Assembly (NCBI GenBank): GCA_007128275.1
Contig: SKXR01000265.1
Location: 1-26,803, forward strand
DNA: 26,803 nt
Direction: 5' to 3'
Source: Kiritimatiellia bacterium
GTDB taxonomy: Bacteria; Verrucomicrobiota; Kiritimatiellia; SLAD01
Under the pieces are notes generated by a model. That model searched no databases, was not told where the DNA came from, and saw only the letters and a program-made list of their open reading frames with translations. Below are positions 6,685-14,386 of the stretch, one piece after another. Made by a program: the position numbers and the translations under genes. Within the stretch, counting starts at the first letter, position 1. Every line of letters starts with the position of its first letter.

Positions 6685-8430
6685 ATGGAAAAAGTCATGG
6701 ATCCGAAAATAAGTACCGTCGAAGAAACACTGACCATATGGATGGCGGATGCATTTCGCAATGCCTTTCGCAAGAAGGAGTTAAGTGATATCCATGCGCC
6801 GGTCTCCGCAGCCACGGACGAGAAATTCGGCGATTTCCAGTGCAATGCCGCCATGGGGCTGGCCCGCGTCCTGAAACGGAATCCCCGCGAAATTGCCGAC
6901 CAAGCGATTCAGGCCGCAGGACCGCATCCCTGGGTGGAGCGGTGCGAGGTGGCCGGAGCCGGGTTCATCAATATCTTTCTACGTACGGAGTGGCTGGCAG
7001 ACCGGTTACAGGAGATCGAGGCCGACACCAAGTTGGGAACGCCCGCCGCCGGAAAGGGGCGCACCGTAGTCCTCGATTATTCCAGCCCGAACGTGGCCAA
7101 ACCCATGCATATCGGGCATATCCGGTCCACGGTGATCGGCAACGCGCTCGACCGGTTGCATCGCTTTCTCGGTTATCGCGTGATTGCGGACAATCACCTG
7201 GGAGATTGGGGCACCCAATTCGGCCTGCTGATCATGGGCTATCGGCATTTCGTGGACCGGGCTGCGTTAGGCGCCCATCCGATCCAAGAACTCGAACGCA
7301 TCTACGTGAAGAGTTATGAGAAGTCGCGAGAAGACCCGGCATGGCTCGATGACGCGCGACGCGAATTGGTGAAACTGCAACAAGGCGACCCGGATCATTT
7401 GGCGCTGTGGCAGCTGTTTGTGGATTTAAGCCTGAAAGAATTCGAAGAGATCTATCGGCGGTTGGATGTCTCTTTCGATCTGGTGCGCGGCGAAAGTTAT
7501 TACCGGGACCGGCTTGCCGGTGTGCTGGACCTGTTAAGGCAAAAGGGGTTGGCGGTGGAGAGCGAGGGCGCCCAAGTGGTTCATCTGGAAGAAGAAGGGC
7601 TCCCCCTCTGCATCGTCCAGAAAAGCGACGGCGGATACAACTATGCCACCAGCGATTTGGCGACGGTCCAGAGCCGTATCGAGGAGTTCGATCCCTCGGC
7701 AATTGTATACGTCACCGATGAGCGTCAGCAGCTGCATTTTAATCAATTTTTCGCCATTGCCCGCAAGGCCGGCTTGGACGCCAATCTGGTGCATGTGTGG
7801 TTCGGATTAATGCGATTACCGGAAGGCACGTTTTCCACCCGCGAAGGCAACGTCATCAAGCTGGACCGGATGCTGGATGAGGCGGAGGCGCGTGCGCTGG
7901 CTTTGGTGAAGGATGCCAGCCCGGATATGCCGGAGGCGCAGCAAAAGGACGTGGCTCGCGCCGTGGGTATCGGCGCGGTGAAATATGCCGATTTGAGCCA
8001 GAATCCCCAGAGTTTGATCACCTTCACCTGGGACAAGGCCTTGTCCATGGACGGCAATTCCGCGCCTTACCTGCAATACGCCTACGCGCGCATCTCGTCC
8101 GTGCAGGACAAGTACCGCGAACGGTTTCCCGAAGGGGATTTGGCAAAGTGGCCGATCGTATTGAACGAAGCCGTGGAGCGTCGGTTGGCATTGCGGCTCG
8201 TTCGGTTCCCGTCCGTTGTCCTGCGCGCCACGGAATTGTACCGGCCGAACCTACTGGCGGATTACCTCTACGACCTGGCCCAAACCTACAGTTCATTCTA
8301 TCAGAACGTGCCGTTCCTCAAAGCGGAGGAAGGCCTCCGTGAAAGTCGCGTCCGCCTCTGCGGTCTTGTGGCGCGCACCCTGCGCCAAGGCCTGAACCTG
8401 CTGGGGATCGAGACCCCGGAACGAATTTAA
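6685..8430 (+). CDS. argS: Arginyl-tRNA synthetase
   Basis: A class I synthetase that charges tRNA-Arg in the cytoplasm. It has an N-terminal Add-1-type domain (K-F-G-D-F-Q-C-N-A-A), then the signature Y-S-S-P-N-V-A-K-P-M-H-I-G-H-I-R-S-T with the HIGH box at about residues 142-145. A modified KMSKS-like segment (F-S-T-R-E-G-N-V-I-K-L) follows, then the C-terminal anticodon-binding DALR-type domain (S-S-F-Y-Q-N-V-P-F-L). Length is about 581 residues, normal for the family. The start is uncertain: GTG 6643, ATG 6685 and ATG 6697 all open the frame, and I prefer 6685. It is followed by an inverted pair of heptamer arrays that may stop transcription. Confidence 0.95.
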   Translation: MEKVMDPKISTVEETLTIWMADAFRNAFRKKELSDIHAPVSAATDEKFGDFQCNAAMGLARVLKRNPREIADQAIQAAGPHPWVERCEVAGAGFINIFLRTEWLADRLQEIEADTKLGTPAAGKGRTVVLDYSSPNVAKPMHIGHIRSTVIGNALDRLHRFLGYRVIADNHLGDWGTQFGLLIMGYRHFVDRAALGAHPIQELERIYVKSYEKSREDPAWLDDARRELVKLQQGDPDHLALWQLFVDLSLKEFEEIYRRLDVSFDLVRGESYYRDRLAGVLDLLRQKGLAVESEGAQVVHLEEEGLPLCIVQKSDGGYNYATSDLATVQSRIEEFDPSAIVYVTDERQQLHFNQFFAIARKAGLDANLVHVWFGLMRLPEGTFSTREGNVIKLDRMLDEAEARALALVKDASPDMPEAQQKDVARAVGIGAVKYADLSQNPQSLITFTWDKALSMDGNSAPYLQYAYARISSVQDKYRERFPEGDLAKWPIVLNEAVERRLALRLVRFPSVVLRATELYRPNLLADYLYDLAQTYSSFYQNVPFLKAEEGLRESRVRLCGLVARTLRQGLNLLGIETPERI

Positions 8431-8434
8431 TACC

Positions 8435-8552
8435 GTGTTCAGTATGCAGTGTGCAGTATTCAGTAAGCTGCATGTGGTCACACATGCCTGTGAGTTGCCG
8501 GTCCCCGCACACCGACTACTCACCACTGAATACTGAACACTGAACACTCTCT
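8435..8552. repeat. Inverted pair of heptanucleotide arrays between convergent genes
   Basis: Left array: GTGTTCA, GTATGCA, GTGTGCA, GTATTCA, GTAAGCT (8435-8469). Right array: ACTCACC, ACTGAAT, ACTGAAC, ACTGAAC, ACTCTCT (8518-8552), essentially the reverse complement of the left type. The arms can pair around a roughly 48-base loop that includes the small palindrome TGTGGTCACACA. Position between the convergent argS and acyl-CoA ligase genes suggests a bidirectional terminator-like role, though there is no classical T-tract. Confidence 0.7.
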
Positions 8553-8556
8553 TCTC

Positions 8557-10110
8557 TTACTCCACGCCGCGCTCGACTTCCCCGCTCTTCCGTAATTCGC
8601 GTTTCATGATCTTTCCCGCCGCGTTCTTCGGTAGCTCGGGTACGATGACCACGCGTCGCGGCACTTCGTGACGCCCCAGATGATCCCGGCAATGCGCCCG
8701 GATGGATTCCTCGTCGGCCTGGGCGTCTTCCTTGAGTGACACATACGCTACCGGGATTTCCCCATGCAGTCTGTTGGCTTGCCCAACCACGGCCGCTTCG
8801 CGGACGGGTTCGAATTGATACAGGACTTCTTCGATCACGCGCGGATAGACGTTCATGCCGTTTACAATGAGCATGTCCTTCTTGCGGTCCACGATAAAGA
8901 AGTAACCGTCCTCGTCCTCGTAGCCCAGATCGCCCGTACGGAACCATTCCCCGAAGAAGGCGGCCTGGGTGTCTTCCGGTCGGTTCCAGTATCCCTTCAT
9001 GACGTTGGGACCCTTCACGCAGATCTCCCCAATCTGTCCGATCGCCAGTTCCTTCCCGCTGTCGTCTCGGATTTCCATGTCCACGTCCGGCACGCTCAGC
9101 CCCACGGACCCGGGTTTACGCAATCCGCCGATGGGGTTGACACAGGTGACGGGGCCGCATTCGGTCGGTCCGTCCCCCTCGTAAATGGGCTTGCCGAATT
9201 TCTTTTCAAACTGGTTCATGATCTCCACGGGCAACGCCGCCGCGCCCGACACGCATACCTTGAGCGATGCGAGTTTGTCCGCCGCCTCGTCCGGCAGGCG
9301 CAGCAGCACGTTGTACATGCTCGGTACGGCCATGAAGACGGTGACGTGGTGCGCGGCAATCGCGTCGGCGACCTGAGCCGGATCAAACTTGGGAAGGGGC
9401 ACAATCGCACACCCGTTCAAGAGCGGAAATAACATGCCCACCGTGGCGGCAAAGGCGTGGAACATGGGCAGGACGACCAGCAAAACGTCCTCGCCCGGCG
9501 TGAGTTTCAGCGCCGCCCGGATACTGTCTACGTTGGACGCCAGATTCCGGTGCGTCAGCATGGCCCCTTTGGGTTTGCCGGTCGTGCCGGACGTATAGAG
9601 AATGGCCACCACATCCTCCTCCGGATCCACGGCGATCGCAGGCGGCGCGCCGGGGTGCTGAATCAGGTCGGCCCAATCCACAACACCTTCGGGAGCCGGC
9701 GTCTGCCCGATCCGTCCATAGAACGATAGGTCCGGCAATTGATCGCGAATGCTTTGCACGCCTTCCTCGAACAGTTCGAAATAGATCAGGCCCTTCGCGC
9801 CGGCGTCTTGAAGGATATAAGCGACCTCTTTGGGATTCAGCAGCAGATTGATCGGCACCACCGTGGCGCCCGCCTTCACAAGGCCGAAATAGGCGAGGGG
9901 AAACGCATCGGAATTGATGCAATACAAGCCGACACGATCGCCTTTCTTGATCCCCTGCGCCGCCACGCCCGCGGCCACGCGATCTGAAACAGCGTCAAAG
10001 GTTTTGAAATCCAACGTCCGATCCCCGAACACGATAGCACGGTGATCGGCATATTGTTTGGCGGACCTGGCCAGAAGGGCGGGAAGAGAACAATCCGTGT
10101 TTGCAGCCAT
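8557..10110 (-). CDS. Long-chain acyl-CoA synthetase (AMP-forming)
   Basis: Activates a carboxylic acid, probably a fatty acid, to acyl-CoA through an acyl-adenylate. Motif I is Y-T-S-G-T-T-G-K-P-K-G at residues 172-182. G-P-T-E occupies the place of the usual Y-G-x-T-E. The hinge region has F-R-T-G-D-L-G-Y...D-R-K-K-D-M-L-I-V-N-G-M-N-V-Y-P, and the C-terminal catalytic lysine lies in L-P-K-N-A-A-G-K-I-M-K-R. Length 517 residues is typical. The ATG has an AAGGAG ribosome-binding site. It stands alone on the minus strand, divergent from the host-attachment family gene. Exact chain-length preference cannot be read from the sequence; other acyl or aryl acid substrates are possible. Confidence 0.9.
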   Translation of the reverse strand: MAANTDCSLPALLARSAKQYADHRAIVFGDRTLDFKTFDAVSDRVAAGVAAQGIKKGDRVGLYCINSDAFPLAYFGLVKAGATVVPINLLLNPKEVAYILQDAGAKGLIYFELFEEGVQSIRDQLPDLSFYGRIGQTPAPEGVVDWADLIQHPGAPPAIAVDPEEDVVAILYTSGTTGKPKGAMLTHRNLASNVDSIRAALKLTPGEDVLLVVLPMFHAFAATVGMLFPLLNGCAIVPLPKFDPAQVADAIAAHHVTVFMAVPSMYNVLLRLPDEAADKLASLKVCVSGAAALPVEIMNQFEKKFGKPIYEGDGPTECGPVTCVNPIGGLRKPGSVGLSVPDVDMEIRDDSGKELAIGQIGEICVKGPNVMKGYWNRPEDTQAAFFGEWFRTGDLGYEDEDGYFFIVDRKKDMLIVNGMNVYPRVIEEVLYQFEPVREAAVVGQANRLHGEIPVAYVSLKEDAQADEESIRAHCRDHLGRHEVPRRVVIVPELPKNAAGKIMKRELRKSGEVERGVE

Positions 10111-10307
10111 AAACGCTCCTTATCCTTTCAGCATGGTTTTCTTCGCGCCACAGCATGCCCGTAATCGCGATCGTAATCAACCCGGAACCCATTGCAAAGC
10201 CGCTTGGTATTCCCCTCTAGAAAGCGGGTAACCTTCACCTTTTCAAACAGCCCTTGCCATGGTACATTGGCTCAGTAGAGCGGTATCAACGACAAGGAGA
10301 TGGGCTC

Positions 10308-10805
10308 ATGAATGGATACTTGGTGGTTGCGACGGATGCGGCGCGTGCCCGCTTTTTACATCTGCAGGCGGCCGATGTGCCGGAAGTGGAATCCGGGCCG
10401 GATCTGGTGGAGGCGGATTCGTTGCTCAACCCCGAACACCCCATGACCGATCGGGAAATCTTTGCGGACTCGAAAGCGGGTCGAAACCGTACGTTCGGCG
10501 GTCCGACACATGGGTATGACGATCATCGCCGGCAGCATATGGATGAACTCAGCCGCCGGTTCGCCCGGCAGATTGCCAAAGAGACGGTACGCCATGCCAA
10601 GGCGCAATCCGCGCACACCCTTGTGGTTGTCGCGGATAAACGCATGCTGGGTTTTCTCCGCACGGAACTGAACCATACCAAAAAGCCGGATTGGACGATT
10701 CGCGAGTGCGCGGTCGATATCAGCAAGTTGTCAGCCCGTGAGTTGCACCGGCATCTCGCTGAAAAGAAGATGGTCCCGTCGCGCAAAGGTCCCGGATCGG
10801 CTTAA
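10308..10805 (+). CDS. Host attachment family protein (bacterial archaeo-eukaryotic release factor-like)
   Basis: A 165-residue protein resembling Pfam Host_attach / baeRF-type proteins. Landmarks are the opening Y-L-V-V-A-T-D-A-A-R-A-R, the central H-R-R-Q-H-M-D-E-L-S-R-R-F-A-R-Q-I, a hydrophobic strand L-V-V-V-A-D-K-R-M-L-G-F-L-R and a closing D-I-S-K-L-S-A-R-E-L segment. Members are small soluble proteins distantly related to the eRF1/pelota fold; the name comes from a host-attachment phenotype in plant-associated bacteria and says little about activity. The ATG at 10308 is chosen because AAGGAGA lies 9 bases upstream. It appears monocistronic and is followed by twin palindromes. Confidence 0.72.
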   Translation: MNGYLVVATDAARARFLHLQAADVPEVESGPDLVEADSLLNPEHPMTDREIFADSKAGRNRTFGGPTHGYDDHRRQHMDELSRRFARQIAKETVRHAKAQSAHTLVVVADKRMLGFLRTELNHTKKPDWTIRECAVDISKLSARELHRHLAEKKMVPSRKGPGSA

Positions 10806-10820
10806 CCGTACGGGCGCAAG

Positions 10821-10866
10821 TTTCCAACGATTGGAAAAACTGTCCCCAAAAGATCCAACGATTGGA
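10821..10866. repeat. Twin TTCCAACGATTGGAA palindromes 31 bp apart
   Basis: TTTCCAA-CGA-TTGGAAA spans 10821-10837 and TCCAACGATTGGA spans 10854-10866, with centres 31 bp apart (about three helical turns). They lie in the gap between the convergent host-attachment and uridine kinase-like genes. Variants of the same palindrome recur at 25559-25573 and 25678-25690, so it is a dispersed motif rather than a one-off. Confidence 0.7.
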
Positions 10867-10912
10867 AAACGCGGTGCGGGATGTCTCCGGCGCGCAGCCT
10901 GATCGAAGGTCA

Positions 10913-12265
10913 TCAATACTTGTATTGGCTGCCGCCGATGAATTCGCGCAGCAAGGACCTCTCGGAGATGGCGCTGTCGTCCGGCATATCGGTCATGTCT
11001 TTGAGCATGTCGTGCACGCGTTTGGCGCGGATGTAGGCGTCCTGCCGTTTGGGCTCGTCCTTGTAGGTTTCCATGGCTTCCGGGAAGAACTTGAAGAGTT
11101 TGTGCTTCAGGAGCGGCAACTCGTGCGGCATGGCGCTGTTGACGACATAATCCACGGAGCTGATGAACGGAATGATGTTCCGCAATTCGCTGCGTCGCAC
11201 GTAATGCCAGTGCGTCAACGTTTGCAACGGTTGCAGGTTGCGGTGCCAGCTGTCGCGGATCATGCGGCGCATCAGACGATTGTCGGCCCAGCGCATGAAA
11301 ATCCCGTCCCGGTTGCGTACTTGGCCCAGCGTTTCGATATAGAGCCGGAATTTCTGATCGGCCGGGATGCTGTGCGTCATCGCGTCGTACAACCCGTGCA
11401 GGCTGTCGATCAAGATAATCTCGTTTTTCTCGATCTTCATTTCGTGCACGTCGAGCGTGCGTGTCCCGGTCTTGAAATCGTAGTGCGGGGTCTTGATGGT
11501 CTGGCCTTCCAGCAACTGTGTGAGGTGCTGGTTGATCAGCTCGAGATCGAGGGCTTGGGGCGTTTCGTAGTCGTAGTCCCCAAATTCATCTTTCGGATGC
11601 ATTTCCAGGTCGTAGAAATAGTTGTCGACGTTGATGGCCTTGAGCTTGATGCCGGCGGCTTCGAGCCGTTCGCTGGCCTTGATCGTCGTGGTCGTCTTGC
11701 CGGAGGAGGAGGGGCCCGCAATGATGACAATACGAACGCCGGGGATCCGTTCCAGCATTTGTTCGGCGCCCAGCGCGACTTCTTCGTCATACCGCTTCTC
11801 CACGGCTTTCGCGAGATCAGGATAGCGACCTTCCTCGATGATGCGGTTGATGCCATCAACGCTCTCGCAGCCATGGTCCATGTTCCAGCGGAGCACTTCA
11901 TAGATCTTCTTGTACGGAATATTGTCGAAGTACTGGTCCTGCAGTCTGCGGCCTTCGCGGGCTTCCGCGCGTCGTGCGCGATACAGGATATAGGCGCGTG
12001 CCGTCCGCGCATGGCCTTCCTTGATCAGCGTTTCTTCGACGAGATCCTGTATGTCTTCCACGGTGGGGATGCTCGTTTCCCCGTAGGTGCCCGCAACGAT
12101 CTGCTCGACTTTGTCCGCCAGCGATTCCGCCGTTTGCCGGTCCGACCCGCCGACGGAAGCGGCGGCTTTGAAGATCGCGGTGGCAATTCGATCCCGGTCG
12201 TAGGTCACCACGTTGCCGTTGCGTTTGACAATCTTCTGAATGGGGCCGGTCGCTGGAGCTGTCAT
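10913..12265 (-). CDS. ATP-cone domain fused to uridine kinase-like P-loop domain
   Basis: Residues 10-98 match an ATP-cone, the nucleotide-sensing module of ribonucleotide reductase and NrdR: I-Q-K-I-V-K-R-N-G, Y-D-R-D-R-I-A-T-A-I, then V-E-D-I-Q-D-L-V-E-E-T-L. From about 180 there is a phosphoribulokinase/uridine kinase P-loop domain (I-I-A-G-P-S-S-S-G-K190-T) with V-D-N-Y-F-Y and the acid I-L-I-D-S-L-H-G-L. The predicted reaction is NTP-dependent phosphorylation of a nucleoside, probably uridine/cytidine, with the cone as an allosteric adenine-nucleotide sensor; the substrate is an inference. An AGGAGAAG ribosome-binding site lies in the 14-bp gap after rpoD, implying co-transcription and perhaps coupling. 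It is the last gene of the cvpA-dnaG-rpoD cluster. Confidence 0.83.
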   Translation of the reverse strand: MTAPATGPIQKIVKRNGNVVTYDRDRIATAIFKAAASVGGSDRQTAESLADKVEQIVAGTYGETSIPTVEDIQDLVEETLIKEGHARTARAYILYRARRAEAREGRRLQDQYFDNIPYKKIYEVLRWNMDHGCESVDGINRIIEEGRYPDLAKAVEKRYDEEVALGAEQMLERIPGVRIVIIAGPSSSGKTTTTIKASERLEAAGIKLKAINVDNYFYDLEMHPKDEFGDYDYETPQALDLELINQHLTQLLEGQTIKTPHYDFKTGTRTLDVHEMKIEKNEIILIDSLHGLYDAMTHSIPADQKFRLYIETLGQVRNRDGIFMRWADNRLMRRMIRDSWHRNLQPLQTLTHWHYVRRSELRNIIPFISSVDYVVNSAMPHELPLLKHKLFKFFPEAMETYKDEPKRQDAYIRAKRVHDMLKDMTDMPDDSAISERSLLREFIGGSQYKY

Positions 12266-12279
12266 TGGGCTTCTCCTGA

Positions 12280-14190
12280 TTATTTGTTCTCGCTCTCCAA
12301 GAATCCTTCCAGTTTGCGGATCCGCGTCGGATGCCGCATCTTGCGCAAGGCCTTGGCCTCAATTTGCCGGATGCGTTCGCGGGTGACGTTGAACTTGCGT
12401 CCGACTTCTTCCAACGTGCGGGAATAGCCGTCTGCCAATCCGAATCGTAAAGTCAACACTTCTTGTTCGCGGTCTGTCAAGGTTTTCAGCACGTCTTGAA
12501 GACGGTCTTTCAAGAGGCTGTAGGCCGTCATGTCCGACGGGTTCTCCGCGCTCTTGTCCTCAATGAAGTCACCGAAGTGCGTGTCGTCGCTGTCGCCGAT
12601 GGGGCTTTGCAGCGATATGGGTTGCTGGGCGATTTTGAGAATGGCGCGCACCCGCTCTACCGGGAGCGTCATCTCCTCCGCCACTTCCTCCGGCGTGGGT
12701 TCCCGACCCAGTTCCTGCACCAACTGCTTCTGGAGACGCATCAACTTGTTGATGGTTTCGATCATGTGCACCGGAATACGGATGGTCCGGGCCTGATCGG
12801 CGATGGAACGGGTAATGGCTTGGCGAATCCACCACGTGGCGTAGGTGCTGAACTTGTAGCCGCGCCGGTACTCAAATTTTTCCACGGCTTTCATGAGCCC
12901 CATGTTGCCTTCCTGAATGAGGTCCAGGAACGACAACCCACGGTTGGTGTATTTCTTGGCGATACTGATGACCAAACGCAGGTTCGCCTCCACCATCTCC
13001 GATTTCGCGCGCAGGCCTTTGCGCAACCATAGCCGTAAGGTCCGGTACTGCTCTTCAAACTGATCCACCGGTACACGTTGCTCAAGTTCTATGCGTTTGA
13101 GCGATTGTTGCTCGGCCTTGATCGCTTCCGACAGGTTGCTTTTCCGGCTGTTTTGCAGCTTCTGAAGCTCATCGTTCGTTATCCGGAACGCCTGATAATG
13201 GTCGTCCACGGTGAGCATGATGTCTTCAATGGCTTTCTGCTTGAAACAAAGCTTCTCCAAGGCGTTCGATAATTTCTTGCGCGACTGGTCCAGCGCCTTC
13301 TGCGATTTGGCCTGTTGGGCCTTGGTTTGGCGCGACTTGATGCTGGCGGCGAACCGCTTGCCGGTTTCGTCGTGGAGCTTCACAATCTGCGCTTCCACCC
13401 GGGGGAGGGCTTTGAAGTATTTGTCCCGGCTTTCCACCAGCTTGTCATTGATCACCCGGTCAAAGCGTTCTTTGCCCGCTTTCAGGCGGTCGGCGAGAGC
13501 GAGATACGCGTCCGTGGCGCAGCCGAATTGGTTGAACAATTCGCGCGAATGAATTTCCGCTTCCTCAATCCGCTTGGAAATCTCCACTTCCTGTTCGCGC
13601 GTCAGCAGGGGGACCTGCCCCATCTGCTTTAAGTACATGCGAACCGGATCGTCCAACACATCCATCCGTTGAGCTTGCTTCGCGCGCTCTTCTTTTTCGG
13701 CGGTCGCCTTGAACTTCTCGACTTCGGACGATTCGATGACTTCGATGTCCATCCCGCGGAACAGAATCACAATGCCGTCGAATTCGTCGGGATTGATCAC
13801 GCTTTCCGGCATCGACTCGTTGATGTCGTCGTAAGTGAGGTAGCCTTGATCGCCCGCCAGCGTAATCAGTTCCTTGATCTTCTGATTCCGATCTTCGCGG
13901 TTGACCGAAATCTGAACCATGCCCGGCGCCACGGCTTCGCCTTTCTTCAGGGGGGGCGCCGACGAGGCCACGGTGCCCGACGCGGACTTCACTTTGACGA
14001 CCTTGTCCGACTTCTTGGTGGAGGCTCCGTTCTTGCCATGCGGCGCGGTCTTTTTGCCGGACTTCTTCGTGGTCTTGGGCGTGATCGCCTTCTTCGGTTT
14101 CTTCTGGGGTACAGTCTTGGCATTGACCCGTTTGACGGGGGCGGACTTGGGTCGGGCAGGTTTGTTTTTACTCTTGACAGATTTCGCCAT
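12280..14190 (-). CDS. rpoD: Primary sigma factor, sigma-70 (RpoD)
   Basis: Housekeeping sigma subunit of RNA polymerase. After a basic 75-residue leader comes a region 1.1-like segment (L-I-T-L-A-G-D-Q-G-Y-L-T-Y-D-D-I-N). Region 1.2 follows (D-P-V-R-M-Y-L-K-Q-M-G), then a non-conserved spacer of about 230 residues rich in basic and coiled-coil-like sequence. Region 2 has D-L-I-Q-E-G-N-M-G-L and F-S-T-Y-A-T-W-W-I-R-Q-A-I, then region 3, and region 4 ends in V-T-R-E-R-I-R-Q-I-E-A-K-A-L. The start is the ATG at 14190, preceded by GGAG; a longer frame to 14214 lacks support. The leader is lysine/alanine/proline/threonine repeats like the histone-like protein at 6257-6604. Downstream of dnaG, as in the classical macromolecular synthesis operon. 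Confidence 0.95.
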   Translation of the reverse strand: MAKSVKSKNKPARPKSAPVKRVNAKTVPQKKPKKAITPKTTKKSGKKTAPHGKNGASTKKSDKVVKVKSASGTVASSAPPLKKGEAVAPGMVQISVNREDRNQKIKELITLAGDQGYLTYDDINESMPESVINPDEFDGIVILFRGMDIEVIESSEVEKFKATAEKEERAKQAQRMDVLDDPVRMYLKQMGQVPLLTREQEVEISKRIEEAEIHSRELFNQFGCATDAYLALADRLKAGKERFDRVINDKLVESRDKYFKALPRVEAQIVKLHDETGKRFAASIKSRQTKAQQAKSQKALDQSRKKLSNALEKLCFKQKAIEDIMLTVDDHYQAFRITNDELQKLQNSRKSNLSEAIKAEQQSLKRIELEQRVPVDQFEEQYRTLRLWLRKGLRAKSEMVEANLRLVISIAKKYTNRGLSFLDLIQEGNMGLMKAVEKFEYRRGYKFSTYATWWIRQAITRSIADQARTIRIPVHMIETINKLMRLQKQLVQELGREPTPEEVAEEMTLPVERVRAILKIAQQPISLQSPIGDSDDTHFGDFIEDKSAENPSDMTAYSLLKDRLQDVLKTLTDREQEVLTLRFGLADGYSRTLEEVGRKFNVTRERIRQIEAKALRKMRHPTRIRKLEGFLESENK

Positions 14191-14241
14191 ATACACTCCA
14201 GCAAAAAGACACACGAATACTAGTATAGCAAGAAGGGTCAG

Positions 14242-14273
14242 AATATTTACAAAGGAGGCCCTCTTGTCAAGAG
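14242..14273 (-). promoter_or_regulatory. Putative rpoD promoter with palindrome over the -35 box
   Basis: On the minus strand a perfect TTGACA (14270-14265) is followed after 17 bp by AATATT (14247-14242, four of six matches). The -35 box lies inside the palindrome CTCTTG-T-CAAGAG (14261-14273). A second -10-like TATACT occurs closer to rpoD at 14227-14222, with a weaker TTGTAA 19 bp upstream of it. An internal rpoD promoter inside the dnaG-rpoD cluster is common in bacteria. Confidence 0.45.
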
Positions 14274-14386
14274 TTCCGTATCAATTTGACCGATTTTTAC
14301 GATTTATCCAATGATTCGCGACGCTTTGCGCGTTCCGGAGGTTCCATTGCTCCGCAGGTCACACAGTACCCGCGGAATCCTGAAGT

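Noticed and set aside
10111..10307. Divergent promoters between the acyl-CoA ligase and host-attachment genes
   Set aside because: Candidate boxes were weak on both strands, with no good -35/-10 pair.
10862..12427. A 521-codon plus-strand open frame
   Set aside because: It is opposite the ATP-cone/uridine kinase-like gene and the end of rpoD, both with clear motifs; it has no motifs of its own.
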